Origin: Apus apus
Lineage: Eukaryota; Chordata; Aves; Apodiformes; Apodidae
NCBI RefSeq assembly: GCF_020740795.1
Contig: NC_067282.1
Coordinates: forward strand, 171,646,274 to 171,710,273
Direction of reading: 5' to 3'
DNA length: 64,000 bases
This document shows positions 1-13,230 of the stretch, piece by piece. Each line of letters starts with the position of its first letter. Position 1 is the stretch's first letter. Made by a program: the position numbers and the translations under genes. The notes below the pieces were generated by a model. The model saw only the letters and a list, made by a program, of their open reading frames with translations, was not told where the DNA came from and ran no database searches.

Positions 1-2860
1 CTCCAGAGCTTTGTTATGAAGTAGGGTGAATTTGCTTTTCTGTATTCAATCTTTTTTCTTCCCTAAATTGGATACTTTTGGTTGCTTCTCCTTCCCTGAG
101 AAGATTTACTGGCTGGGCCAAACCTCCCTGATTTCTTCCACTTAATATACAGAATCACTAGGAGTTCTCCTTTGGCTGTTAAACAAAATCTATCAGTTAC
201 CACCAGCAATTTTTCCTAGTTTTTGCAGCAGAAATGCTGAGTCCTTTCTCCTGAATATCTAGAGGACTATCATAGAAAACATAGCTCATTTCAGCGTAAA
301 ATATTGAAGACGAATTTTGAGTAGCATGCCTAAGGCTGGGTGAGGACCTACTTGCACCATCTGGGAGCAAGCCAGGTTAGGGAACAAAACTTGTTAAGGG
401 CAAAATTAAGGGCAGATTTGAAAGCAAGGCAATATGCACCAAGGCCCCTTGTGTGACTGTTGCAGCACCCAGTGCTACAGCTGAAGGCTGGGCTGCCTGT
501 GCTCGAGGAGAGCTGGTTTCAGGCTGTCTGGTGGCTGTGGAAGTGCCTGTGCGACCAGTGCCAAGCACTCATCTGTTCTCCCCATGAACAATGTTCCCAG
601 GCTCACCTGCTACATGCCCTTGAGCACATGGTTGCACACAGATAATGTGAGTGAGAAGCTGGGCAGGCTTGGCCTCGGGGGAGCTGCAGCTTGGGCAGGC
701 ACAGCCATGACTCATCCCTCGAACTCCCCTTGCGCCATATCAACAAGCACTCTGTAGCCAGGCCATAGCTGGTCTCCTGGCAAACCTTCAACCACTTGGG
801 AGCATTATGTCCAATGACAGCTATCTGAAAGCTACCTAATGAAAAAAATGCGTAGTCCCAGGGAGCAAACTGATTGATACATGCGTCACAGGACCATGCA
901 TGCTCTGCCTCCAAAAGCACAGACCTCCGCATCCTGACCACCTCTGCATCCTGACCAAGCCCCACCAAGGGGATGCTTCCTCTCTGCATGGCACCACTCA
1001 GCTCTGACATCTGTGAGCAGGTGCCCACGACAAACTGGCTACCTAAAATACAGCAGTAATCAATTGTGAGCCACTGAGTGGCTAGAAAAGTCATATTGTC
1101 TAAAAATGTAAAGTGAAAGCATCCTTGCACCTCAGCAGGACCTCTAATGTAAAATGCTATCAGAATGCAAAGTATTATTCAAAGGGCAGCCAAGCATAAT
1201 TTCTGGTTTTCACAATCAAAAAAGAAAACCTTACTACCTGATTACATAAACTAGTAAGATGGCAGAGCTATTATTGCAACATGATAAACGTTATCAGTCA
1301 GTTTATCAGTCAGGGCACAAGAGAGCAAATGGAAGACACTCATAAACAATTCCTCTTCCAATGATACCTGAGTCTTTCTGGTGACACCAACCGTTCAAGG
1401 AAAAGGCAGGTTTTGGCCTCCTAGCTTACAACATGGGCTCACCATAGGCAGCCTGAGGAGGAGTTAGGATCTTGTAGGCATTTTACTCACTGCAATTACT
1501 TTTCAAGTGTTAATCCATTCTGCTAATAAAATGTTTGCCAGCTGTGCAATACTTGAGCACTCGAAACACTTATTCATCGCCCATAGGTAAATTGCAAACT
1601 TGAACCTGGTGTGACACTTCTGAGGTCTAGTCACTCACTTCTTACCAATGGGCAGGCTTGTGGAAATGTGGACATCTGATGGTTTGGAAGAAACAGTGTC
1701 TGTATCTGAAATCACATTTTGGCAATTATGGCTTGAGCAGCCAAAAATTACCTCCCAGTAATTGTGAAAGGCAAAGATGTGGCCCTGAGCATGGTTCTGC
1801 AAAAAGGCATCTAGGAATGCAGCAGGATACAGTTTCATTCCAAAGTGTTCCTCACCATCTGTTAAGAGCTACATCTTAGAGAAGAAACAAGGCACTGCAG
1901 TACAAATACTTTTTATTTAGAAAAAGTTAGCTTAGGATCCAGAAAGGATTCGTATTTTGCCCCACAGACCTTTGTGCTTGTTTGTGTCTGGATGTGGCTG
2001 CCTTACCTCTCTGCCTCTGCAGGTGCTGCTGGGGGAGGTAAGGTGAATAGGTCAGTGGTGCTGAATTACAGCATGTGTTGCACTCTCCTGCATCAGCAAG
2101 TGGTGTGCTGCCCCCTGCTCCCTGCTGTGGTCACTCCTCTATCTCTGCCATCACACTAAGTGAGGATGGAGAAAGGTGCTCCTCTTTCAGCTTTGAATTC
2201 AACTAGACCAAAACCTCACTTAATTTTTGCAGCCTTGGGCACAAGATATCAACTGCAGCGTGTTGAGGCAACAGCAATACTGTAGTGAAAATCCTATTTT
2301 CTCATTCATATATGGGAAAAACATCTTCCCCTGTGTAAACGAATATCTCCAGCTGCTTTCCTGTACTTAGTGAAACTGTTGAGAAGATTAAATACCAAAC
2401 TCTAACCCTGTAGGAATTTACTAGTTACTGCATTAAATGGTTTAGTGTTTCTAAATGTTGTATGCTAACAGTTTTTTGAAACAAGAAGCAAAGATTTGTT
2501 TTGAAACAAATCTGAGATGCTTTTTACTATTTCCCAGTGCTGTTCAACTGTTCAGAGGCTCAAGCTCAGTTTGCCAGGTGGTAACAGTTTTGACTTCCAA
2601 AGATTTGCCTCCGTATCTTTGCAAAAAAGGAAGCCAGCACCGTTCTCTCCTGCAGGTATATATTTGGCAATCTTCACATCAGTTTGTGGTACCCATGCTG
2701 ACCCCAGCTGCTTAGCATGGATTCAAGCGGCTATCAGCTCAGTGCCTCAAACAGACCTTGTCGGATTTGCTGCTTCGGACACTAAAGGAGCAGAAGAGTC
2801 ATATCTACAACCCCCTGTAAGGAGGAGCAGCCTAGATGGATAGCAAAACTGGCCAAACAA
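1..2860. other. Intergenic DNA, no recognised gene
   Basis: Moderately AT-rich. It contains a 175-codon minus-strand open frame at 603-1130 (see the candidate exon at 607-835), a tandem pair of 17-base units at 923-956 and an 11-base duplication TTATCAGTCAG at 1291-1313. Other open frames look like chance. No identifiable repeat family or conserved protein. Confidence 0.6.
607..835 (-). other. Candidate exon, unknown transcript
   Basis: On the minus strand a T-rich acceptor (ATTTTTTTCATTAG) precedes position 835, and a strong donor CAG|GTGAGC follows position 607. The 229 bases between them are open in one frame (part of a 175-codon open frame) and carry several CpGs, for instance in GGCGCAAGG and TTCGAGG. 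The peptide is not one I know. No start codon, partner exon or homology supports it, so it may be a lncRNA exon or chance. Confidence 0.15.
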
Positions 2861-2951
2861 ATTCACGGAATCACAGAAACCTAGAGGCTGGAAGGGACCT
2901 CGAAAGATCATGTAGTCCAACCCCCCTGCCAGAGCAGGGTCACCTAGAGTC
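2861..2951 (-). mobile_element. CR1 LINE 3'-end fragment
   Basis: Starts with the reverse complement of a CR1 tail (GGAATCACAGAAAC), followed by GGCTGGAAGGGACCT and AGTCCAACCCCCCTGCC, the classic minus-orientation CR1 3' end. Only about 90 bases remain, so this is a severely 5'-truncated copy. It closely resembles the same part of the longer copy at 49018-49690, which suggests one subfamily. Confidence 0.85.
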
Positions 2952-5900
2952 TTCCATCTGTGTCTATGGTGTCAGTATAAATTCAGAGATCACGGAAGTC
3001 AAGCCCTTCTTGTTCCTCTTCCTTTCTCTTCTGTCTGTGGCAGGGTCCAGGAAGGCCTCCATCTGTCCATCACCATTGATCCCTAGGCCTGTATGTTCCT
3101 GACCCTTGTAGCTCTCCCCTCAGCTTCTGTTGGCTCTGCTGCTCTCCCCAGCAGCTCCAGGACATTTCAGAACTGCTCACAGCTCAGGAGATGCTGTGGG
3201 ATTTTCTGGGGGCAGGGGGAGGTGATAGGGCTTTTGCACATTCCTGCACATACTTTTATATGTTTGTACATATTTTATTTTATCACATTAAAGCTGTCTA
3301 GCTTAGTTTTCAATCTGGAAAGTCTCTCTCCTTATGCTCTGTCTCCTTTCCCTACCTGGATGGGAGGAAGAGGGGATCGAGAGCAGTGTTTAATTGCTGA
3401 TTCTGAATTAAACTGTGGCACAAGTCCACAGTCAGTGGGGACAGGTCAGTATAACACCAGTGAAAAGGTATGAATCAGGACCCATTGCTCATGTGAGGAA
3501 TCTCAGGTCATGAGAAGTCTGGGCTTGTACCCCAAGTACAATTTTTAAACTACAGAGCAGTTGTTCTTGGCAGAGCTGGTTATCACACCTTCTCAGACTA
3601 TTGAGCTGCTAAGTCACAGTAAAAGCTACAGCTTTATTGTGGGTACTTCCTAATATTACTATCTCTTGTAAACAACTGTTGCAGCTACCACAGAGATTTT
3701 TATTATTTTGTATGATAGCTGTGCCCAGCTCTGAGCTGAGCTGCTGTGTGCTGGGTCACCCGAGGAAGCCATTGGCTCCAACTGCTTGGAAGAAGCAATG
3801 TCTCTCAGGGTTTCTCTGTGCAATCGGCTCTGCTCTGTTCATTAGGAGGGACCGGGCTGCTCCTCATGCTACAGGCCCTTCTTCTTCCAGCCAAGCAGGG
3901 CTGAGACAGAAAACATTGGCTAGTTTATCTTTGTTGTGCTCTTTTCCACTGGGAACAAGAAGCAAAAAATGAAAATGGGAAAATATGAAGAAGTAGAGTA
4001 TTCCTCTTCATCAACAGTCCTCCACTGCAATTAACAGGTTGTGGTAGTGTTTATCTTGGAGGCATCCAGGTCTTAAAGCTCCATATTGAGTTCATGGCTT
4101 GCCCATTTGCTTATGAGGTTCATGTCTGTTACCACTGAAACAAAAAGGATGCTCCTCTGCCTATTAACTGGTTCCTCTTCTCAGAAAATGAAATTTAAAG
4201 TCCTGTCCACATTGCCCAAAAAGCTTTCCTCATGCAGAGGGAAAAGTAAATTAGCACCTCTAGTAGTTATTTTATCACAGTGAAACAACAAAATAAAAAA
4301 GAATTTTAAATAATTTTTAAATAGTAGATCATCCTAATTTTTAAATACTGGAATAATATTTTGGTGTAATAGACCTTCTCTGTGGAGATTTCTATGACTT
4401 GGGGAAATTTAGGAACATAGCAAGGTCATTTTTTTTTCACATCAGCGTAGTGGATTTCTCCTGCTTATGGCCTTTGGCTTCATCAAGGTATGAGAAGACT
4501 GCTAGTGGCTGATAAAATACCAGTGGCCAAGGCAACAATAAAAATGCCTCTTTTTTATTTGACAAACAATCTAAATGACTTAATACAGTAGCTTAATACT
4601 TGCCAAGTGAGAATGAGGATGGCAATGCTTAATGGTGTGAAATGCTTTTCTGCAGCATATACAGTTCAATCACGGCCCCAATTCAGATCCATGACTAGTC
4701 TGAATTATTTCTGCTCGTAACATTACATTAAACCCCTGCTGAGGGATTCTGCTTTCACAGCTAGCTGTCCAGTAAGTGGCCACTAAGATGAATTTGGCTT
4801 CACAACACTGACATTTGGCTAGGTTATTCATAGCTCTTATTTTATTCCTCTATTTGTCTCAGGCAAGGAGGTAAGAAAATAAGACAAAACAGACCCCTTC
4901 AACTAATGGCCTCAAACCTGCAAACATTTGTCACGTGTACATGGCAATGTGGTAAGTCCAAACAGTTCAAAATCATTAGTCACAGAATTCACTTTCAAAT
5001 AACAGGTTTAAAAAAAAGAAAATGAAAAATGACAAATCCCAGCTCCTTTAATTTGCTGTTTTTCTGCTGAACTACGAGGGTACACATTTTCAAATTTCTC
5101 TCTGCAATCATAAGGAGTTGCTAAGCTTTTAATAAAATTTTGGATTCTCACATAATCTGAGATTTTTAGGAATAGGATCAAAGAGGAGTAACTGCTAAAT
5201 ACTTTGCAAATTGGAATGAAATTCAGACTTGGTAACAGGAACAGTTTTGCTCTCGCCTATGACTTTCAGAGTATTTAATAGCACAGATAATTTTTTTAAT
5301 AAAAGGAATTCTATATATTGCCATTTGTCTAGACTCAGATGAAGAGCAGGTATAAATTTATCATGTAAGCATTATTTTCTGGCTTTGGTGGCTCAGCTGG
5401 GATGATTTGTGTTTGGAGTTTGACATCCTGCTGAGTCAGGGACACAAAACTCTCTCCTGTTATAAAAATACTAGTGTGATGAGACCATTGGCAAGAAATC
5501 ACTCTTGTATTGATGAGAGCTGGAAGAGTACAGTGAGGTTATGATGTTATTGCATTGTTGTGTTTTAGTAAGATTCTTCTGGACAATGTACATAGTTATC
5601 CAGGCTCTGCCTTGGTACTGAGTGAGGAATTGTCACTGGTAAGACTTGAGGACAATCATACTTCATTAGTCTAAGCTGTGTAAAACAGCTGTCTGCGGAG
5701 GAAGGAGGCTGAAGGTGACAGAGACATTAATTTGCAGATCCAGTCTGACATTCCAGAAGGTACTATGCCTGTTGAGAGCCTGGCTTGGAGCTATTAGAAA
5801 ATATGTCCCATTCAGTGATGCCCTGGGAAAGCTGAGAGTGAGTTCTGTGCTGTAGGACTCAGGGAGGAAGCATGAGGGTGGCCATATCCAGCCTCTCCAG

Positions 5901-6837
5901 GTGAGAGTGAAGGCTGAGGAAGAGACAATCCTGGAGAGGATGGGGTGGCCAGGAGACAGGACTCGACAATGACTGCAGCTTCTCTGTGAGAAGGCAATAA
6001 CACCGGAAGAAAGAGTCAGTCACACAGAGAAGTGAGAACGCTGTCGGGCATGGACTGAGCAAACTAAAAAGGAGGTAAATAGTGCACATGCTGAAAATGG
6101 GGCACTGAAGGCCCCTTGAAATGAAAAGGGACAAGAAAGAAAATAGAGGGATGATTATCTTGTATGTCTGTATGCTAATATAAGAAACACAAAAAATAAA
6201 TGGGAAGAATTTCATTCACAATTAGAATTATTGCAATCAGATAATACATTTATTATTTGTTTTGGGCAGGGGGAGATGAGGAGACATGTTTCCAAGGTGT
6301 GCATGGTGGTTGCTTATGCCTGCTGTGACTGCCAGCAGCTGCAGGCAAGAGAGCTGCTGAAAGTCTTTGAGCATAAAAGAGGAGAGGAAGCAGCCCTGCT
6401 GCAATGGAGATAATTATCAGGCTGTTGGAGACAGAAAGGATCCTTTGGATCTCGTTTCTGCTGAGTGAAAAGGAGCTGGTCCAGGAAGGTGAAGTGAGAA
6501 GGTAAGCTCTGTGATGGGGATCATAAAGAATGGTATTCCTGACATCTAGCAAAGGAAGAAAGGAAATCAGTAAAATAAAAATAAAGGATTTGAAGAAAGG
6601 AGCACCACCCAACTTGGAGAACTGAGAGAAATAAGGCAGGAGGAAAAAGGGAGTTTAAAGGAAGTTTGAAAAAAGACAAGCTCAAAAAGACAAGCACAGG
6701 TACTTTCATACAGAGGAGATACAGGACGTACAGTAAGAAACCACTTTCGCTAACTCAGGAATTTTTCAGTGACCTGAAAATTATTCGGTGTGGAAAGTAG
6801 GCCAAGTTACTAAGAAGATATATGAAAGATTAGCACA
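2952..6837. other. Intergenic DNA, nothing recognised
   Basis: AT-rich sequence without a supported gene or clear repeat. It includes an RFX X-box-like palindrome with an overlapping SOX motif at 4523-4539. Open frames of 60-130 codons are compositional. Confidence 0.6.
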
Positions 6838-7040
6838 AACCTACAAGGAATAAATCAGGAAGGCCAAGGCATAGAATAAAATAGAATTAACACAGGAGGT
6901 AACAAGAATAAAGAGCAGAAAAAAATATCTTGAAAAATCATCTGCTAGAACTTGAAGGCAAGGAAAAAAGTGGTTCAGTGCTAAGGGCAAAAAGAGGTTC
7001 ATATTGTACATAGATAGGAAATGAGAGAAGAAGCTGCAGG
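6838..7040 (+). mobile_element. Possible ancient CR1-like LINE fragment
   Basis: The stretch GGAAGGCCAAGGCATAGAAT, then an A-rich segment and TGTACATAGATAGGAAATGA, resembles the A-rich internal part of CR1-type elements in sense orientation. It is strongly diverged. It may belong to the same insertion as 7735-7997. A repeat library search would be needed to confirm it. Confidence 0.3.
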
Positions 7041-7734
7041 TTTCTTTATATTGGCTGTAGCACTGCTTTTGATTCTGTTTCCCAGGGGATTGTCTTCTCA
7101 GGCAAGTTAAGGAAAGAGTTTTATCAAAACCACTGTGAAATTGTGGTACAGCAGGCTGGAAAACCATACTTCTAGAGAAAAGGACAAGTAAATCTGTGCT
7201 AGGACATCTCCTGGGTCTTGTATTATGCAATATTTAACGGTTTGTACACTAGACAACGTAGCCCTCTTGTAGAGGACACAAGCTGGAGAACGTGACTGGA
7301 ATTCAAAATTTTTTTGAAAAATGGAAGGGTTCTGAAATAAACAGTTAGGTAGTAAATTTCACAGTGTGAATACAAGATGGGAAGTGGTGAAGTAAGCAAC
7401 TGTTTCTTAGAAAAGGCTCTGGGCTGCCCTAGAGCACGTGGGTGCACATGACCTGACTCAGTAATGTTGCACTGCTGTGAAAACGCAGCGTCACAGCAGG
7501 ATGCACAAAGGAGCTGTATGGAAGAGAAGTTCTGCCTTGTTTGTCACTTGTAACATCTCAGCTTTACTTTAAGAAAGATGGAGTCAGTTTGAGAGAAACG
7601 AGGGCAGAAGCAGCAAGGTTAGAGGCTGAGAGTCCATGATCTCAGAAGCAATACTGGGAGCACTGGGTCTGCTTGGACAAAATAATGCTGAGGAGAAATG
7701 TGGTCACAGCTTTGACATTTGTAAAATTGTTCTG

Positions 7735-7997
7735 CAGATCATGCATCATGAGATGGGAGGAAACAGCGTTTAAAAGTGCAACCTGGAAGATTTAGGTTGA
7801 ACAACACAGGTTTTGAATAACTTAGCACCAGGGCTGTTGGCCAGAGGGCTGTGAGTTGTGGGCACAGGCATGGGGGATCTCAGGTTAGACCAGCTTCTTC
7901 CAGGGATGAGCTGGCAGAGCTGAGCCTTGGGGCGGGGGTGGACTATGTGACCTCTCAAATACCCTGCCAGGGCTGTTTTCTATAGTTCTATAGTGAC
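7735..7997 (+). mobile_element. Degenerate CR1 LINE 3' part
   Basis: Sense-orientation pattern: GGGAGGAAACAG, GATTTAGGTTGAACAAC (usually GGTTTAGATTGGATAT), later GGGGTGGACTATGTGACCTC and a worn tail TATAGTTCTATAGTGA. The order agrees with the last few hundred bases of CR1, with many substitutions and indels, so this is an old insertion. Confidence 0.5.
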
Positions 7998-9552
7998 TTA
8001 ACCAGTCCCTGTAATGAGAATGGCTGTCACAGAGTGATTTCACAGAACTGACATTTTCCCTGTTAGAATCATAACTGCATCTGCAAGAGGACTGACCAGA
8101 ATACCAAATGATTCATTCAGTTAAAAATATCATAAGGAGCAGAAAAATGAGTGAATTTAACATCATCTAATGCAGCCTTGAGGGGGCATAGGAGCAGATT
8201 TATTTTCCAAATGTGACACATGTAAAAACAGCCTATTTCAGACACAAACAATATGTCTGTTTCCCTGATGCTTCAAAGATAACAAAACATTTATCAGAAC
8301 ATCATTTTAAAGTTAAAGCATTGGCTTATCAGGGTGCATTCCAATTAATTATAGGCACCAACTATAAAAGACAATAATCAAGGTATCTGTTCAATGAGGG
8401 GATCTAACAGTGGGGATCCTGATTCTGCGGCACCAAACCCACCTCAAAACAGTTCTGCTTCTGAGCAGTGAGCCATTTAGGAGCAGGGAGGGATGGTGCT
8501 GGGCAAGCACCAGAAATGAGCTAGTTGGCTTTGTGCTTTGGTTTGACTGAAATTATATTTAATTCTAACAGTGAAAACTGATTCAAGAAAGCAATATGTC
8601 CTGATGTCCTGTTTGTTTTCTATGTAAGAAAAAAAAATAAAAATCCCCTCTCTCTCTTTCCAGTTAGGTACTACATATGCACATCTCGCCACTCTAATGC
8701 TTTACACAAAATATTTTGATAGTTTTCTGTAATTAAGTTCCACCCAAGTGTAGGGAAGGCAAGCAACTGATCAAAATCAGTAGACTAAAGCTGAAAACTT
8801 GCCTTGGACTTTCATCATGTGTGAGTGTCTCCTAGCTGAAAGAAAGGGATTTTTTAATTTAATTTTTATTTTGAAAAGCAACCTGAGAAAGACAGATGGA
8901 AATCATGTCCCTGTCTTACTATGGCATTTTGCTACAGGCAAATCTATGCCAAAGCAAAATGCAATAGTTTACGTAGTTGAAACAACTCAAATAGAATTCC
9001 TCATTAGGAAATCATCAGGAGAGTTGTTTTAGGAGATGAAAGCCATCATCTTCACCAGTTATATTCATTCTTTTTCTTCTTGTCATAAGTGTAGAAGGAT
9101 AAGTACAAAGATAATCTCTTAAACTGTATCTGCTACAAGTCCAGATCTGACAAAAGCACAGTGCATTTGTAAGTTGATGCACAGCAAGCATTCCCATTGA
9201 GTTCAGTGGACCGTCTGGCATATAAGGAAAACACAACTCCTGGAATTATTAGAGCCTTACAATGATCCTCATCCTTATTGGAAACATGAACAAGGCCTTT
9301 TCTTCCCAAGCGGTTTATTACTGCTCATAAACAACAAGTTGGGCTCTTAGTCTTTTATTGCCTTGTATATTCCCTGCAAAAGAGATGATCAAAGGATAGC
9401 AAAGAGCCAGGAAGCCCTAGCTATAGCCATACACATTATTTATAATGTAAACATGAGCAACCTAACAATAGTCCCCCACTAAGAGGAGACTCACTGTTTT
9501 TGTTCTGAAACTCTGGTTTGCAAATTACTCACAGCAAATAGCTCTTCAACTG
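7998..9552. other. Intergenic DNA, nothing recognised
   Basis: AT-rich. The stretch 8280-8390, with TAATTATA and TATAAAAG elements, is calm and repeat-free. It could be a conserved noncoding element, but conservation cannot be judged from one sequence. Confidence 0.55.
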
Positions 9553-9657
9553 AAAAAAAAAACAAAAACAAAACCAAAAACAAACACAAACAAACAAACA
9601 AAAAACCCCACACAAAAACAAAACCACAAACAACAAAAACCAAAGCAAAACAAAAAA
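9553..9657. repeat. A-rich low-complexity tract with CAAA units
   Basis: Starts as a run of 10 A, then irregular CAAA, CAAAAA and AAACC units with a CAAACAAACAAACA core. It may be the decayed poly(A) tail of a plus-oriented retrocopy, but no body is recognised on its left side. Confidence 0.85.
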
Positions 9658-9879
9658 TGAGGCAGATTTCCTTATAAACCAGAGACTCACACCTTGATGC
9701 CTAGCAAGGGGCAATTTCACAGAATAGCCTCATTTCTCAGATGTGGAGGAGATGCTGGCAGCTTCCTGGGAAGGCAGCAGAGATGAGGGGCACAGGACAG
9801 GCAGTGTAATATGGAGCTGGCTGTGCAGAGGGCTGAGACCTTCAGTTCCAGGAGACCTCTGGCAGAGCTGATCACCTTG

Positions 9880-9962
9880 GCTTGGGAGTCCTGCCTCAAG
9901 TGGGAGGTGGCTGTGTGACACCCAGGGCCCTTCCAGCCTACATTTATGTCATTTTGTTATAA
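9880..9962 (+). mobile_element. Short degenerate CR1 3' tail
   Basis: Ends with GGGCCCTTCCAGCCTACATT followed by a TATGTCATTTTGTTAT-like tail, a match to the sense CR1 terminus GGTCCCTTCCAGCCTACATT with the terminal octamers. The preceding 150 bases (9720-9880) are less clear and could belong to the same element. Confidence 0.5.
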
Positions 9963-12953
9963 ATAACTGAGCAGGAAAGCTAGTCTGAAGCAGATTTACA
10001 AAGGACATTGCCTTTGCACTTACAAAGAGTCGTGTGTGTGTGCCCTTAACAAGGTTATAAACTTCCGGGGATGGCTGTGCATGTTCTGCACTTTTAATAA
10101 ATGCAGTAGGACTGTTATTCTGTGCCCTTAAATACGAGAAAACGTTGGCTGACTGTCATGCAGATTCTAAGGGCTTCAGACAGCAGGACACATTTTGATG
10201 ATTGTTTGCTTCTGGATCATTTCTGGTGCTGCCAGCATCATTGCTCAGTTGGGTCTGTCCTCTTGCCAGGTAGTCAGTAGGGGAGGATAAAACAATGGCC
10301 AATGTTATCTTGGCCTCTTGCACAATTTGCAAGGAAAAGAAGTAGTACTAAGCCAAGAAAATTTTGATATCTGTTGAGGCTGATAATATCCCAATGGAAC
10401 ACATATATTAATTATTAATACAAATGGCATCAGATAGCAAAAATTCATGCATATAAAATGGACTTATATTTACATTTGAAACTTTTTGTTTTTTTCATCA
10501 TGAAAGTTTGTCTTTAATGGCCTATTAGTGTGTAGTTAATGCTACATTAGCTGATTTTTAATGTACTGAATTAGCAACAGAGAAATCACAATCCAGACGT
10601 TACCTCAAGAAGAAAATGCAGAAGGAATCATGCATGTGAAAGATTTGCTTGCTTTTTTCTTTCCCGTCTGTCTCACCAGACAAAATCCATCAGAAATACA
10701 GTCTATAAAATAATGCTCGACACATTACAAAAGATCATGTCAAGGGTAATTTTGTAGTGTGATAGCAAGGGAATTAAACCAGCCATTCACACTAACAATA
10801 ATAGCTATTCAACCTCTAATCACCTATGCACTGTCTGAAAATTTTCCTTTGAATGAGCACACTATCATTTTACCCCTTTTTTGTAATGAGTTTGCCCACT
10901 CAGGAGAGAAAAACAGTTTTAATGAATGCTAATGCAGTACCTGCAGCTTTATTTGCAATTTTACTATTTTATTTTTTAATTGTTATTTGATAGAGCTATA
11001 CACAGGTGATATAGATATAGTAGACATTTAATCTGTAGATAGCTTATGGTCTCCAGATTGCATTGAACTATACAGGTCTGCATCAAGATGGTTACATTCA
11101 AGTTACATGATGTAACAGTCTGGACTGATCTAAGACATACTAACAGGAACTTGAGAACAGGGAAACTCCAAGTGGCAAATAATGTCAGAGACAATACATA
11201 TGAAGACACTTTCCTTCAGAAAGCCTGGACAGAGGTAGCCTAGCCACACATTAACAGCCCAGGCAGACTGCTAATGATGTGTGGGCTGAGTCTGTGGCAG
11301 AGCTGACCTAAGAACCCAGCTGAAATGCTCCCCAAGGTGTGAGCATCGGGAGCAGGGAGGTGCTGTACAGCAGGAACACCACAGAATCCTCCATGAGGAT
11401 GCCCTGGATGGGCACCTTCCAGCCAGTGACTGAGCAAACCCAGAAAGCAGGATCCACTGGAAGTAAGATGTTTTTCTATCATTCTAAAAAATTGTGTAGG
11501 TGAACAGTATACACCTATATATATACACTTTACTCCTTATTTGCAGGTTTTACACTTTATTTACTTAATGACTTGTTAAAATTATAACCTAAGCCATATA
11601 ATGAATGGGCCCCCCTGACAGATAAACAAGCATAAATGAGTTGCAATTATATGATGATACTTCTTACAGTGATTTCTGCCTGGCAATAGCAAAATATTTC
11701 ACAGACTCAGGGCAAAATTCATTCTCTGCAAGGGCATAATCTAAGGTCTATGTGCTGCTTAATTTTCACTCATACTTTTAAAATAACACCTAACGAGCAC
11801 TTTAGATGTGCAAAGGTCTTGGCCTGGACTTTTGACTTTCACTCACTAATTTAGGATCAATCTACTAACTGAGGTTTTTTAGGGTTTATTGCAAAGTACA
11901 AGGAAGGTCTCAAAACAGGACCCAGTACTTCTCAGTTCCTAAATCCCAAAACCTTAGATGACTTTATACATAAGGATACTCACTTCCTATGCTGAAACTT
12001 TTACACATCTTCTGCAAAAGTTTTTCAGATCTCTTTTATAAAGCACTTCTACAGATTTCAGAAGGTTCTTAATATCTTGTTAGCATTTTTTCAAATTGAT
12101 CTCTGATTACTTTCTCCCTGGTTATATATTCCACAGCTTGACAGGGTAAACAGCAGGAATCTGCTTGTCTTTGGGCTTTCTTAACTCCTACAGGAAGCAT
12201 TTCCTTCATTACAGAGATGTAATTAACAACCTTCTGGTTTCTACATGCAACTGCACCTTCTAACTGATCATTCCCAGAAGCAAGAGGGTTTTCTCCCTGA
12301 CAAAAATTTAATTTGCATTTAATTATGCTGCATTAGGCATTATTGAATGTGACACTAGAAAAGGTAAAATAGCTCTGTATTGATTCAGCAAGACGGTAGC
12401 AATTCAGTTGATTTTAATGAGGTAGATTGTGCTACATGGATGCTGAGAAGTGGGAAGCTGGGTGTTTTTCACTTTCAGTGTAACCAGGAAGTTCTAAAAT
12501 TTTTTCTCATTTGCAGGGACTTTTTCCATGTATATTTCTCTAATTCCAGATGGTGGTTGTTTGTTTGGTTTGGTTTTTTTCCCAGTTTATCTCATTTTCC
12601 TGAGCAAATATTACTGTGCAACTCTAAGGGGAATAGTATTCATGCTAACGTTTAGCTGATGCTGATAGGTAGGTAGGTGCTTTTGGTAAGATAACTTTCT
12701 TCAGTAAAGATGTAAGCTACAAAGTCAGGTTTTCTTTAAAGCAGTTTGTCTCTAACCTTCCCTTAATGATCAGTGATCCAACATCCCTCTTTTGAAGTCT
12801 TAATCAAAGTCTGCTTAAGTCAGTAGGTCTTCCACTGGTATTAGTGGTCTTTGTCCCACTTGGCTAATTACTCAAGTCATTTAGTACTTTAAAAAAAAAC
12901 CCAATTCAGTGGGTTTCTACCAGCAAGTCATCCCTATTATTTGCTTATTACAG

Positions 12954-13230
12954 TGTCAAAGACCTGGAGAGCCAGGTGACCCCAAAGCAGCATCCTGCTG
13001 GGCTGCTGGAGTCTGTCTGCCCCACGACAGAGGAGCAGTGCCTTGCCACCACTTCCTCCCCCAGCTCCAGCAGAACCTCCCTTACTGGTAGACATTTGCC
13101 CCACCAAAGCCACAGATTCAATTATGGTCCTTTGGTGTCAATCACATCCTATGTGGTGCATGTGCAGTGGAAGGAGAAGCAGAACTGCACCCAGGGGTGT
13201 AAGAGCACCAAACACAGCTGCAGAGGTATG
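12954..13230 (+). other. Candidate exon, unknown transcript
   Basis: A good acceptor (CTATTATTTGCTTATTACAG) ends at 12953, and a strong donor ATG|GTGAGT begins at 13231. The 277 bases between them are open in one frame (one base plus 92 codons), with a Ser/Thr-rich middle and a Cys/Lys-rich end (KEKQNCTQGCKSTKHSCRG). I do not recognise the protein. A later open segment at about 13760-13973 has its own acceptor-like sequence, but its phase does not join directly. Confidence 0.18.
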
